Origin: Chrysemys picta bellii
Lineage: Eukaryota; Chordata; Testudines; Emydidae
Assembly (NCBI RefSeq): GCF_011386835.1
Contig: NC_088801.1
Location: forward strand, 21,934,824-21,998,823
Direction: 5' to 3'
Length of the DNA stretch: 64,000 nucleotides
Each line of letters begins with the position of its first letter. The first letter of the stretch is position 1. The position numbers and the translations under genes were made by a program. The notes beneath the pieces are model-generated. The model was not told where the DNA came from. It did not search any database and worked only from the letters and a program-made list of their open reading frames with translations. Of the stretch, positions 10,201 to 22,667 are shown piece by piece.

Positions 10201-13200
10201 AAAATCTGTTTGCTGTCAGTCCCTTATAAAATGGTAAGTATTCTTTTGCACTTGATGAGTAGTAAAATGCTCTGCTAATTGTTTCTATCTGACTTGCTTA
10301 AATAAAGTGTTGTATCACCCGGAGTCCTTAATGGGAAGGGTTAAAACTTCATTTACGGTGCTCAGATCATCTCCCACAAATCTGTGCATGGAAGGAACCC
10401 TCCAAAGTTGGATTGCCCACCTACCATGGAGCAAGAGGCCTGGCTGATTGCCCAACACCATTCTCTCCACCATCACCCAGCCACCTCACAGGTCCTAAGG
10501 AGGGTTCTATACAGGTCCACAGTCTACGCAGGGAGAGGTACAACAGGGTGGGGCTGGAGAGGGATGCACATCATCTCTATGCTTGTCCAATAGAGGGGGA
10601 ACAAAAATTGATTCTGTATGGAGACCTATTGGGATGGCAGTGGCTGTGATCATTGGGGCCATGTGAGGTGAACAATCTGCCAGACATCAAAGTCTGTGAG
10701 AAGACACCTGCACAGATGACTATTGACTTACAGAGAATCCCCAGGTTTGTGGGAGAACCCTTGAGCTTTTGCAGTGAGTGAAACTCTGCTCTTCCCCTGG
10801 TCTCTCCTAATCTAACACGGTAATGTCTCACTGAAGGGATCCTGCTAGACATTTTCTGCATCCAAGGCTCCTTGTGTGGGTTTTACCATACAACACAATG
10901 ACCTGGTCCCTAATTCGGTATGTCCTGTGGCCTGAGAAATCATCAAGCAAATGTCTGGATACTGACAAAAGACCAAAATATTCCTGAGACATTTTTACCT
11001 AATCAGTTGAGAGCCACACAATACAAATCTCTGTAAAATATGAAATTACATGATAGTGATGTCTTTTAATGACACAAAAATACCTCAGGATTGCAAATGT
11101 CCTCTCATGACATAATAGAGCTACTCTAGTAATATAGAAATATTACCTATAATCATATTATTTACCAGTCCGTACTCCAAGTCTTTTATATAAAGAAAAG
11201 TTGTCAAAACCCCAGCAAGGTAAGTACAAGATAGACAGAATTTTGCAGACTGATCTTCTTGTATGACCTATGTGAAAAATGTAGGACCACAGTCTCTGGT
11301 GTAATGCTGTCTTTAATGCTGGCTTAATTGGACTGCGGGAGCTAAATGATAGGGAAAAGCCAGCTCATTCTTCCCTCACAGATGAAGCATTACAAGACAT
11401 ACAGAAGATTCAGGGCTATAGCTTTATAAAAATACAGAACCATAGGATCTGCAGGTAGCCTAGTCTCAATACAATGGAGGATGGGCCATCCACATGGAGT
11501 GCTAGACCCTCCATCTCCTTCCAGGCACTCCTTTGATTCTGGGAAACTGGATGGCTTAGTAGCTGACCATTTGCATTTTGGTCTGCATCTCCAAACTACC
11601 TCCTCTTTCAAGGTGGCGTGGGGAGAGAAATGACAGATAAGAAGTCACTGCATCTCTGAAATGCATTAATTTCCCTGGGATTTTCTTCCAGGAACTATGC
11701 AGGTAACCCAGGGAGCCCGCCACCTATAATAGTGGCTTACCTATCCAACTGGCTATGCACTCTGACATACAAAGAACCAAAAATATCATTGTTCATATGT
11801 AGCAGTGACTCGAGGCAATAGGAAGCATGCCTCTAATCCTTTCCTTCTGGGATCTATAGATTCATTTTGCATACATTCACACATACTTGCTCCCACTCAA
11901 AAATGCATACTGGAGAGAAGAATAAACCCCACAAAGAGTCTTTACTTTTTCAGGTTCATGCTAAGATGCAACAGAACGCCTGTGAAATAAAGTCCCCCAG
12001 CTTCCTCCAAATGAGTGTCAAGGATGAGCAATAAGGCTAGGACTGGAAACAAGCCTACTGGCACCTTAAATAGACTTCAGTCCCATTCAATGGCTTGTTA
12101 CACATACAGCTTTCTGCAAAACTCCACCATCTTCTGTGATGTCACTGAGTTAAAAACATGACACGTTCCTGCTAGATTGTCTCATCCTCCCTTAAGACAA
12201 ATAATTTACATGTAATATACTATATTCACTCTGTCTGTTGGAAGCTGAATATATGTATGAAACTATGCTAAGTTACAATATCATTCACAAGATATAGTGC
12301 TCCTCTGAACAGATGTGCTATCTCTATGAGCTTCTACATGCTGAGGTTTTTAACCATTATAAATAATGATAGAGGATAATTAATTTAGATAAAATTGGTA
12401 CATCTTTTTATTATCCTTCTGTGTCATTGATTTCTCTAATTCAGCACCTTATATCTCCATAAAAACATTATAAAGATATTTCCTTTTCATATTTCCAGCT
12501 AGATTTTTACAGAACTAATTTTTTCTAAACAAGGAAAAGCATGTACTAGAACGCTAATGACATTTGGAGATGAAAAACATTTTAGGGACACAGCAGCATG
12601 TCTGCTGCATTTCTTTATTGTCAATTTAACTAAAAATAACTGCATGCTGATCTTTTTAAAAAAGTTTAATTTATATAACTGCAAAAGAGAGAAAACATAA
12701 TTGCATAATACCATAAGTATGTTCAAAGTCATTGTTCCAGTTCTCTAAAATTATCAGGTATAATGTCTTACTATAACGAGAAATAAAATGAAATTTTAAA
12801 AAGTCTACAATTATAGTAACTGCCGGTATTAGTCAAATACTCTACATGGAGAAAGAATGACTAGACCATATTAGAAAGGTTGTAATTACCAGACTGACCT
12901 TCTACCAAACCACACGCTGGGTCAACTGCCAACCCTGCTCCCTTTACCAGAGATTATTACATAATCAACTCCTAACTATGCAGCTAAATCCAATAATTTG
13001 ACAAATCTTTTAGTTATGTACCATTTCTTTGCAGGAAACATCTCATGATTTCATAATGATTCTCTGGAGGACATTTCTTCTTTTCCCCTTTCACCCCCAG
13101 TTCAACTTATAGTCATTAGCAGCTTCAGAAGTCATCAGATATGTCTATCCAAATCTGAATTGTTCCATAGTGTTACAGTAATTCAGATTCAGACATAAGA

Positions 13201-13524
13201 CAAAAAAGCTAAAAATACATTTTCATCCATGCTATCCATGATAGAATAGTAGTTATCTTCCTTAAGGGAGAGATGTGAGGCCTTCAGGGATGTGAAGTGC
13301 ACAGAAATATTAACAGCAGTCAGTGGAAGTACTAAGACTACAACCCCAGGTCTCCCAGATTGCAGCTCTGGGCATATTCCCCAAGCCCTGAAGGTATTGT
13401 GTGGTGGAAAGGGTCTCTCTGTCTCTCAGATGTGTGACATTTCCCCTGAGATGCCTGCATCCTTCACAAACCTGTGAAATGAATGAGTGCCACATGAAAT
13501 GTGCAACACTTGGCAAGTTTGCTA
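10201..13524. other. Intron without recognisable elements
   Basis: Mixed-composition unique sequence. Frames at 10384-10861 look open because of local GC content but have no domain, start context or splice sites I trust. Confidence 0.5.
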
Positions 13525-13690
13525 TTTGTTGATAATGCCTTTCATTGGAGGAACTTCAAAGACATTAGTTAATGAGATCTCAACCTAGCTCTGAGAGAGA
13601 AACATTGAACAACTTGACCAAGGTAATAGAGTGAGTCAGTGTCAGTTAGAAAAAGAGCCCAGGAAACCTGATTCCTCAATCCCTTGTAAA
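13525..13690 (-). repeat. Degenerate MIR relic
   Basis: Block order resembles a reversed MIR: CATTGAACAACTTGACCAAGG, then CAGTGTCAGTTAGAAAAAGAG and CAGGAAACCTGATTCCTCA. High divergence. Confidence 0.5.
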
Positions 13691-15368
13691 AAACCCTTTT
13701 TGACCCTTGTCCATTGGAAGAATAGTGAGTAGTTCTGATGTATACATAGCAGATCCTAAAAGAGTTGAACACTTTAAAAAAAATCCTTTTAGCATATTAT
13801 TAATATTTAAATATTTATGTCATATATCATTTATACTAAAATCTATAGGAAGGAGGCATTCATACCCAGTTCTACCATATTTTCATGGTCATGAGTGATA
13901 AGCCTGCAGTCAGTACATTTCTCTCAGAATGATTCCAGTTAAAATGACATGAAATAATGATGAACAGGTTTTCATAGCAGATGCAAGTGCTTGATTATAT
14001 AGTTCAATTTTAATGACAAATATGAAGGTTTTATTTTGTGCAACAGAAGAGAAGATTTATATAATCATATGAAAGAATCAAATATTATACACATAAACAC
14101 ATATGTTTGTTATTCTAATATAAAACAAATGCTTACTAATCTACAGAGAAATTAGATGGGGACATGGAGTGAATGACTGTAGTATATCCTTTATACTGAA
14201 CCTGGTGATTAAGAAAGAAGAGAGAATTAAAGGAAAGATATATCTAAGCCATCACTCCTTCATAAATATAATATCACATGCCTAGCTACAGAGAGGAATC
14301 TCATTAGCAGATTTAGATGCAACATTCCATTCAGATCAAATTTGATACTGCATAACATGGCTGCTATACTTTTGTTAACTTTAAATGACAATACATTTTA
14401 TAGAATGCAGTTTTTTTGTTAATGTTACAGCAGGGAAATTATATTATCTAGGTCATTTTAATAAACATTGGCTCCGAGTCTGCAAATGATTCCAGAGTCC
14501 CATTGAAGTAATGCATGTCATATTAGGTAGGCATAACAAACGGTTGTAATTTAATTGTAAAAATTGAGTCAGTGAGTGCTGGGGTCCACCCATGCAGATT
14601 CAATTGCAATTTAGGAGTTACCAAGCCCATGCTTCAATGAGTGTAGGGAGAGATTCCAGGATAAACCCCATGGCTGACTGAACAACATCTCAGTTACTCA
14701 TACTTATTATTTCTTATTTTTTTCCTAAAATTCCAGAATCTATGCTTTCTTAAATACTATTAGCAAAGTAAGAAGCATTAAATACCTGTTACAAAACTAT
14801 ATGTGATGTGATTGCTCTATAGCATCACAAGAAAGTATTTAAAGTGTCACCTTATAAAAGCTGTGGATCATTCTATGAAAAAATCAGGTCCTGCAAGGAT
14901 AGCCTATGGTGCAATTTTGTTGCTCATATATCAATAGATTTATAGTACTTTCATACTTGACACTTACAGCTGACAATATATATACATAAACTGTTCCCTC
15001 AATATGTCTCATGCACCAATCTCTCAATGGCAATGCTGGTTTTATTAGGTGAGCTTTTCTAACTTAACAATAAAAATTACAAGCAGAAAGTTTTAAAGGC
15101 TGTTTACTAAGGCACTCATTGCACTGCATTAACATTTACAGGTATAAATGGGAGCTACATTAGCTCCCTGGATACAGGCATGTGGGGTTAAGGAAGCCTG
15201 TGTGTCTGCTTACTCCCTACTGGAAGTAAGTGATGGGGGGGACAGTGTAGAGCCTTGGCTGTTCCTCAGTGTGCTGGCAAGCAGAGTAGAGTGGGTTCCA
15301 GGGGTTATAGAGTGGGTTCCCATATAGACCAGCAGAAAATCACTTCATCCCTAAAGCCAGGAAAAAGT
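13691..15368. other. Intron without recognisable elements
   Basis: AT-rich unique sequence with no gene, RNA or repeat I can support. Confidence 0.5.
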
Positions 15369-15618
15369 GGGGTAGGATTAAGTATCAGGGGGTAGCCGTG
15401 TTAGTCTGTATCTACAAAAACAACAAAGAATCTGGTGGCACCTTAAAGACTAACAGATTTATTTGGGCATAAGCTTTCGTGAGTAAAAACCTCACTTCTT
15501 CGGATGCATAGCTATGCATCCGAAGAAGTGAGGTTTTTACTCACGAAAGCTTATGCCCAAATAAATCTGTTAGTCTTTAAGGTGCCACCAGACTCTTTGT
15601 TGTTGTTGGGGTAGGATT
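15369..15618. mobile_element. Head-to-head Penelope-like element ends: near-perfect palindrome with 11-bp target duplication
   Basis: Two copies of the same terminal sequence face each other around a centre at 15511/15512. Arms 15431-15511 and 15512-15592 are perfectly complementary (81 bp each); the match continues past one mismatch to 15422/15601. The left arm alone continues into GTAGCCGTGTTAGTCTGTAT. GGGGTAGGATT flanks the insertion at 15369-15379 and 15608-15618. The sequence is kin to the 3' end of the GIY-YIG-bearing element at 22352-23155. There is no coding. Inverted, truncated ends are known for Penelope-like elements, and perfect arms imply recent insertion or conversion. Confidence 0.85.
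15465..15558. ncRNA. Two hammerhead-ribozyme-like folds in inverted orientation
   Basis: Each arm contains CCGAAGA, a stem of GTGAG/CTCAC around a GTTTTTA loop, then CGAAAGC and a tiny GC-TTAT-GC hairpin. This is the order of a type I hammerhead core (CUGANGA, stem II, GAAA, stem III). The second core base is C instead of U, and stem I is not evident. Hammerheads are established in Penelope-like elements; activity of these copies is doubtful. Confidence 0.45.
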
Positions 15619-15745
15619 GTATTTCTTGAAAGGAACTGGGTACTCCTGGGGCAGCCCTCACAATGAAGGTGTCTTTGGGACACAATTTGATCAACAGACA
15701 TGTAAAGAATATCAAATACAAGCAACTGAATTGATTGGATTATGC

Positions 15746-16257
15746 ACGAACATAAGAACAGCCATACTAGATCAGACCAACAATTAAGTGAGCACGGTAT
15801 CCTGTTTTCCGAAAGTGGCCAATGCCAGATGATTCAGATGGAATGAATGGAATAGTGGAATTATCAAGTGATCCGTGCCCTGTCATCACTCCCAGCTTCT
15901 GGCAGTTTAGAGCTACCCAGAGCATGGGGTTTGTCCCTGGCCAACTTGGCTAACAGCCACAATGGACCTATCCTCTATGAACTTATCTTATTCTTTTTTT
16001 AACTTAATTATACTTTTGGCCCTCACAACATCCCCTGGAACAAAGTTCCACAGCTTGACTATACATTGTAAGAAGGACTTCCTTTGATGTGTTTTAATCC
16101 TGTTGCCTATTAATTTCATTGGGTGACCCTGTTTCTTCTGTTATGTGAAGCAATAAATAACAATACCTTATTCACTGTCTCCACACCATTCATGATTTTT
16201 TAGACCTCTATCATATTCCCCCCCCCAAGTCATCTCTTTTCCAAGCTGAACAAAATT
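15746..16257 (-). mobile_element. CR1-family LINE fragment
   Basis: Reversed CR1 subfamily 3' sequence: CATAAGAACAGCCATACTAG at the start, GTGGCCAATGCCAGATGAT, CCTCACAACATCCCCTGGAA and TTAATTTCATTGGGTGACCC. The LINE 3' end lies at the left. Diverged, no coding, and 5'-truncated. Confidence 0.85.
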
Positions 16258-16517
16258 TGTATTGATACCTTGTTGCCATTTAGCTGCCTGTGAGAAATGC
16301 TATCAATTTTCTAAATTTTAAAATAACTGTAGATGAAGTAAAATATAAAATTAGTTATGAGAAAGTTCAAGCATGTAGTTTGTAATGCCAAATATGTCTC
16401 TGACAGTAGAATATACACTACTCTGATGTGCCGTAAAACCACAAATGTGTTCTGTAGTGTGATCCTTAAGAAAAAAAAACTTTCTAGATAAAACTGTTCA
16501 CTATTTTTTGTAATAGA

Positions 16518-16546
16518 AAGAAAGAAAGACAGAAAGACAGAAAGAC

Positions 16547-16597
<51 letters not shown>

Positions 16598-16600
16598 AAA
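16518..16600 (+). repeat. (GAAA)n microsatellite with GACA interruptions
   Basis: About twenty tetranucleotide units. The left third alternates GAAA with GACA and the right is pure GAAA. Confidence 0.97.
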
Positions 16601-16625
16601 TCAGGTACTATTACTTTGGGATTCA

Positions 16626-16722
16626 AACCTGCAACCCTTATTCAGATGATTGGTCCCCCTGAAGTCAATGGGAGTACTCACTTGAATAAGGACTAGTTGC
16701 ATAAAGATGGATTGCAGGGTTG
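16626..16722. repeat. Imperfect short palindrome, GAAGTCAATG family
   Basis: CCTGCAACCCTTATTCA on the left is answered by GAATAAGGACTAGTTG and ATTGCAGGGTT on the right around CTGAAGTCAATGGGAGTACT. One of several similar palindromes in the window. Confidence 0.6.
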
Positions 16723-17044
16723 GGCTTTTTATGCACTGTATGTTCCATGAAGAACAGGTCAATATCTTCCATTAATATGTTTTTAATGGTGTTTATTCTT
16801 CCACCTGATAGTCACCCTAGAATAATATCTGCTTCTGGTTAGGAAGCAAAAATTATTTGGGAAAATAATATAGGAGTGAAATAAATATTATGTAACAAAG
16901 TGAATAGATTAGTAAAACACTCTAGATAGGCCAGAATCAGGTTTTTTGGATTATTTATGAAGTTAAGAGGAATACCTTTCTCTTATTAATAACTTCTCAC
17001 TACCAGAGGAGTTATTCTGAAAGAGAAATACAGAATTCAATTCT

Positions 17045-17128
17045 GCAAGGTGCTGAGCATTCTTGTGAAATGCTGAAAACAATCAATTCCCACTGATTTA
17101 AGTAGGAGTTGAGGGCACTCAGTACCTC
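17045..17128. repeat. Imperfect short palindrome, same family
   Basis: CAAGGTGCTGAGCATT on the left pairs with GGGCACTCAGTACCT on the right around CCCACTGATTTAAGTAGGAG. Arms contain several mismatches. Confidence 0.6.
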
Positions 17129-17744
17129 AGACTGTATGATAGACATGAGCAGACAGTATTCTGTGAAGAATAAATTACAGGTCAAATATACCCAATGTCA
17201 TTTTTATGTGAGACAGACAGGAAAGACATCTGTCTAAAAGCTGCTAGGAACGAATGCAAGGTATTGCCTCTTACATAGCATGGAGAGAGACTTGAGTAAG
17301 AAGACAGAGAATTGAGCACCTCCAGTAGTCCCAATATCAAATGTGCCAGGAAACAGTGAGGAGGACAGTGAGGTAAGGGGACAGTGAGGAAAGGGGTGCC
17401 AGGGAGCTGGCTCTGGCTCCTTTATTCTGAAGGCCAGCCCTGGCCCCCATGCAAATTTGAGCTGCCAAGCACTGTGATCAGCTCGATAGCTGGCTAAAGC
17501 CCTCTGATTTTAAAAAGTAAATTATTGATCAACAATTCAGATTTTTCCACTACTGAAAAAACAAATTTTAACTAAACAATTTAAAAGACTGAAATTCAGG
17601 AAATATCAGCAAGCTATAAAATTAAAACCATAAAAATATTTCCTCAATTAGCAACACAACAGAATTCTGCTTTAAACTGCAACAGTAAAAACATTAAATG
17701 AATTATTTTTGTGTTTGTTATCTGTGTGTGGGACAGGGCACTAA
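17129..17744. other. Intron without recognisable elements
   Basis: Includes a short direct repeat GACAGTGAGG at about 17355-17390; otherwise nothing nameable. Confidence 0.45.
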
Positions 17745-17925
17745 ACTCAGACAGACTCAGGAGACCTTCTGCTAGTGGCTTGCTGTGTGACTTTGGTCAA
17801 TTCATGTCACCTATTTGCCTCAGTTTCTTCACTTGCAAAATAAGGAAAAGTATAACTATCTTTCTATGTAAAGCTCTTTGAGTTATTTAAGAACCAAACA
17901 GTGTTAATTATTGACTAGCATCAAT
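17745..17925 (+). repeat. MIR / CORE-SINE relic
   Basis: GGCTTGCTGTGTGACTTTGG, TGCCTCAGTTTCTTCACTTG, CAAAATAAGG and GTAAAGCTCTTTGAG occur in MIR order and spacing. Confidence 0.85.
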
Positions 17926-19843
17926 GCTCTCACACATATTAAATGCAATATTCTGTACAGTACACAAAGCCTTGCAAACTGTCATTTTCTTGATAACATT
18001 GTCATAGCCATTCAGAGCTACCTTCTGCTGAGATTTATTAAACAGATTCAGTATGCCCTGAGATTAATCCACAATTAGGTATGGATGTCAGTACTGCAAA
18101 AGCTTAATAATTAAGTACATCCCCATTTGTTCTAATATAAATTCCACAGTGCTGAGGAACATGAACCCTGATAGGCAACTAATAAACCTTCTGGTAGTTC
18201 ATAGTTAAGGTCACACTATGCCTATTCTTGTATTGAATGCTCCCAATAAGAACAACAACTCCACCAGGTTACTGTAAGTGTCTGATCCTAATCCCACTGA
18301 AGTCATAATGTTTCCCACTGACTTCAGTGAGCTTTGGATCAAGCTCCAAACTTTTCCTGTGAACACAACTTTTCTACCATTCATCATTGACCAACTTCCT
18401 CACTCTCTTGGCAAGACAATAACATCACTACAACAACTAAAACAGATACTTACATGGAAATGCAATACTTGCCATGTTTGTGTTTTTAGCATTATTGAAA
18501 TACAGTTCAGCAGCTGGAATGAAAAAAAAAGAAGAAGAAGAAAAAAGACGAGCGAGATTCCTGTAAGCATCCATTTCTCCATAGAACACTTTGGGAACTA
18601 AAGCTCTGACCTACCCAAAACCAAAAAGAGACTTTTTTCCCCTGTATTTGCTCTGCACACACCCATCCACCCATACAGAACTGATGTGGGTTGGTCTATG
18701 ATTACAGTGCTGGTAGTGCTTTTGAGTTGTTTTTGTCCATTTCTTCTGTTCTGTTACCAAATTGTGAAAGTGTCGACCAGCTGGGGATTCAATAATAACA
18801 TAGTCCATTGATCCTGACAGAGTGTAGTACAAAGAAGATCTATTAGCAATGCTCTATTAGCTCTCCCCATATTTTTGTCAAAAGGAGGCAATACCATGCC
18901 ACAGTGCTTACAAAACAAAACAAAAACATTGTAATCTCCCAGTCATGAAATGGCTGCATTGTGGGGTAAATGTGGGGAAAATGGGGCTGCACTGTGGGGA
19001 AAATGGCTGCACGGTGTGGGGCTATTGGGGTGTTACTTTGATGAACTCACATTGAAATTCCTTTCAGTATACTGGAACCATGTTTTCCTGAACAGAGCTC
19101 TTCTGGGCCCTGGAGGAAGTAAGGATATGTGCATTTTTTAACCTATAACAATCATGGGGGGGTATACAGAATCTCAGTCTCTTTGTGTGTTTATACACAC
19201 ATGTCATATAAATACATACACACTGTGTGTCTATATATATGTACATTACTCACACTGTATGCAGTATATGGTATAATAGACTGCAGTGAAGTAATGTATA
19301 ATTTAAGATGTGAGTGAAAGAGGGACTCTCTCTTGTTCACGAATGTCAGATCTTCATTCTGGAAGACCCATTCCTCATAATGAACAGTGTAAATATATGC
19401 ATTATTTGGCAGAAGTTTAGCTTTTAAAATATTTGCATCCCCAATGTAGATGTTTAATTTGGTGTTTAGTACCATATTAGTTTAGGGGAAAATAAAACTC
19501 ACACATTAACTATGAAGGGAAATGCTTTGTACATCTGCTCTAGTGCACCTGTTCTAACTTGATAACAGCTGCTTTATGGTGTCAGAATCTATTTGAAACC
19601 CAGAATGGCCTCCGTTTCAGCACACACCCTAACAGTTACCACCAACCAATACTGTAACTGAGTTACCACAGGTTGTAAACTTAGATCAGGAAATTATTGT
19701 ACTCTCAGATACTGTAGAGTGGTGACCATGGGGATATGTCAGCTTTGTAATATTGGGAACTATACACCATTATTGGTGAGAAATTTCAAATTCATAAGAA
19801 TAAATTGACTAGAGACCTTATTAACCAACACTACTATTATTAG
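17926..19843. other. Intron, mostly unique
   Basis: At 18280-18350 two CACTGAAGTCATAATG / CACTGACTTCAGTGAGC halves form a short imperfect palindrome. At 18957-19010 a short GGGGAAAATGGGGCTGCA-like sequence recurs. At 19194-19250 there is CA/TA-rich simple sequence. No gene seen. Confidence 0.5.
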
Positions 19844-20002
19844 CAGGGCCGCCCAGAGGGGGGGCAAGTGGGATAATTTGCCCCAGGCCCCACAGGGGCC
19901 CCCATGAGAATATAGTATTCTATCGTATTGCAACTTTTTTTTATGGAAGGGGCCCTCAAAATTGCTTTGCCCCAGGCCCCCTGAATCCTCTGGGCAGCCC
20001 TG
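19844..20002. mobile_element. Non-autonomous hAT-type element, 159 bp, perfect 8-bp target duplication
   Basis: Terminal inverted repeats CAGGGCCGCCCAGAGG and CCTCTGGGCAGCCCTG. ATTATTAG flanks both sides (19836-19843 and 20003-20010). The interior holds inverted GGGGCCC-type words around TTTTTTTTATGG. No coding. Internally deleted copy of a larger GC-rich family. Confidence 0.92.
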
Positions 20003-20372
20003 ATTATTAGTCAATTTACTATAGAAGTAAATATTACTGTTGATGAAGGCCCTAGTTCAGGAAAATGTCTCTTTTCAGGACAGCATTTAAATAGGTGCTT
20101 AAAAGTCCCGCTCAAGTCAAGTTTTCCTGAAGTGGGGCCAAAAAATATAGCCCATTATGGAGTGTGCATTATACTCCAGTATTAATAATGGGAGATTAGA
20201 GAGCACTCTGCTTCATAAGAGGTGTTCAAGCGCCTTCAAGGAGTGTGGTCCAAATTCCTGAGGAGTGCTGTGAAACAGGCCCTGAGTTCTCATTCCTGTC
20301 AGACTGTGGAATTAACTTAGGAAAAGGGAACACTTGTGGCTACTTATCACTTGAAACCTTTTGTTTAAACCA

Positions 20373-20450
20373 GGGGTGGGCAAATTACGGCCCAGGGGCC
20401 TCATTCAGCCCTTCAGACATAAAAAACAATCCAGTTGCTAATTCCACCAG
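20373..20450 (+). mobile_element. hAT-type element terminal fragment
   Basis: Begins CAGGGGTGGGCAAATTACGG, a common hAT-type terminus in turtles, then CCCTTCAGACATAAAAAACA. No matching right end nearby, so only an end fragment. Confidence 0.65.
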
Positions 20451-21714
20451 CCCATTTTGTTAAATATTTTTATTTTAGGAGAATACTTCTTATAGTGAAT
20501 AACCCCCATGTACAGTAATTGCCGTTAAAAACTTATCTTTTAACAATGTTTACCACACAATGCTATTGAACATACATAGCTGTTCCCTAAAATTAGGACA
20601 GAAAAAGCTTCAGTATCTCAAATATATGGTATGGCCAGTAGTCACTAAGTGTTAACTTTTCAGTGGCACCTACTATATTTTGCTAAGCAAACATAACCTC
20701 AAGATAGACTGATGGATTGAATTTGGATTGTATAAGCTAAATATATCAACTAGGGAGAAACAATTATCTTAGTTAGTGCCATTACTCCTGAGAACTACTG
20801 CTGCAATTTCTGGCTCGCATCCTTGAAGATTATTTCTATTCATTTCAATTAAGGTCTAAACTGAGTCTTTTCTATAACGATGCTCAAGTAGATTTGAAGC
20901 ACTCACTATTCCATGGAAAGCATACTTACTTTCGAATGGTAGCACTATTCTCTCTTTTATCCAAAAGAATAGAAATGGACCACTGAAATGTGTTTATGTG
21001 TGAGTGGGGGTACACTCATTTTTAAAGGGGGCTCTATTCTCCATATATTGTGCTGTTGCAGAAATATGGTAGAACCACAGCTCCCTAATTGAACCAATCA
21101 GAGATAGTGGTGGGTGTCCTTTCTGACCTGCTACTGAAGTTATGTGAATCAAATTGGTATCCTGCACTTAACAGCAGAAGCATTACAATTTCAAACGACT
21201 GTACTGTATTTTTAGCCTCTTAAGGTTGGAAGGAACTTCTAGTTGATCTATTCCAGCCCCCTTCATCTTTGCAGGACTGATTGAATTACGTCTGATGTGT
21301 AAGAAATCCAGCCTTGAGTATTTCCACTGAAGGTGATTACGTAAGCTCTCCAAATAGTTGTTTTCATTACTTTTAACTTCTCACAGTGAATGTTTTGTCT
21401 CAATTATCCATCCTGCAGCCTCTTGTTCTGTCCTTGTTCACTAATTAGAGTTGCTTTATCTACACTTCCTAGTTTCATCTGTGGCTGATAGCAGTAGTAT
21501 AAATCAGCTAGGAGGAAGACTAGAACCAAGAAGTACCAGAAAGCTTACTTTTGTGACAGTCCCAGCCTAGGGGTTTTTTTGTTTGGTGGTTTTTGTTTAG
21601 GTTAAGTGTTTCAGATAAGTTTTAAACAACTATAGAAAAACAAATTCTCCTCAGTTACCCTGCTCTAAATCCAGATATACTCCAGTGAAGCTAAATTTTA
21701 TAGATGGATATACA
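20451..21714. other. Intron without recognisable elements
   Basis: Unique AT-rich sequence. Nothing nameable seen. Confidence 0.5.
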
Positions 21715-22351
21715 CAGTAACTCCTCACTTAACGTCGTCCCGGTTAACGTTGTTTAATTGTTACATTGCTGATCTATTAGAAAATATACTCATTTACAGT
21801 TGTGCAATGATTGTTTATAACATTGTTTGGCCATGGGGCTTGGAACCAGGGTGGGCTGGCAGCCCCCATATCAGTTCCCCTCCACCACCCACAGCACCTC
21901 CTGCCCGCCGGCGGCCCTGTGGATCACCAACTCCCCCCTCCCTCCATGCGCCTCCCACCTGCAGCAATCAGCTGTTTTGTGGTGTTCAGGAGGCTGGCGA
22001 GGGGTGGGGGAGGAGCAAGAACACAGCATGCTCAAGGGGAGGAGGTGAAGCAGGGGCGGGAAGAGGCAGGGGGGTTGTGGAGCAGGGGTGAGAAGAGGTC
22101 GGGCAGGGGTGGGGGCTTCGGGAAAGGGCAGAGCCGGGGGTTGAGAACAGCAAGAGGAGCAGCTGGATGATCCACCCTCTTTCACCCTCTGACTCCACCA
22201 CCTCAACCAAGCTTCACGATAATCATTGCTGAGTACAGTATTAAATTGTTTGTTTGTTTAAAATAGTTTAAAATATATACTGTATGTGTATATAATGTCT
22301 TTTGTCTGCCAAAAAAAGTTTCCCTGGAACCTAACCCTCTCCCCATTTACA
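21715..22351 (+). mobile_element. Non-autonomous DNA transposon of the CTCCTCACTTAACG type, right end missing
   Basis: Starts CAGTAACTCCTCACTTAACG, continues through a GC-rich central part with spurious open frames, and then TTTCACCCTCTGACTCCACC, AGTACAGTATTAAATTG and TTTCCCTGGAACCTAACCC. From memory of turtle copies the family is bounded by inverted CACTTAACGTT ends. The right terminal repeat is absent because sequence switches to the Penelope-like end at CATTTACA. Confidence 0.75.
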
Positions 22352-22436
22352 GGTTTCAGAGTAGCAGCCGTGTTAGTCTGTATCCGCAAAAAGAACAGGA
22401 GTACTTGTGGCACCTTAGAGACTAACAAATTTATTA

Positions 22437-22480
22437 GAACATAAGCTTTCGTGGGCTACAGCCCACTTCTTCGGATGCAT
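22437..22480 (-). ncRNA. Hammerhead-ribozyme-like fold in the Penelope end
   Basis: Minus strand reads CCGAAGA, a perfect stem GTGGGCT/AGCCCAC, then GAAAGC, TTAT and GT. This is the hammerhead order with C for U at the second core position. Stem I pairing is not convincing. Candidate relic only. Confidence 0.45.
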
Positions 22481-22667
22481 ATAGAATGGAACATATATTG
22501 AGGAGATATATATACACACATACAGAGGGCATGAACAGGTGGGAGTTGTCTTACCAACTCTGAGAGGCCAATTAAGTAAATGAAAAAACTTTTGAAGTGA
22601 TAATCAAGGTAGCCCAGTATAGACAGTTTGATAAGAAGTGTGAGAATACTTACAAGGGGAGATAGAC

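Noticed and set aside
10384..10861. Cluster of 70-94 codon frames on both strands
   Set aside because: No domain, no conserved motif and no plausible exon boundaries; treated as chance.
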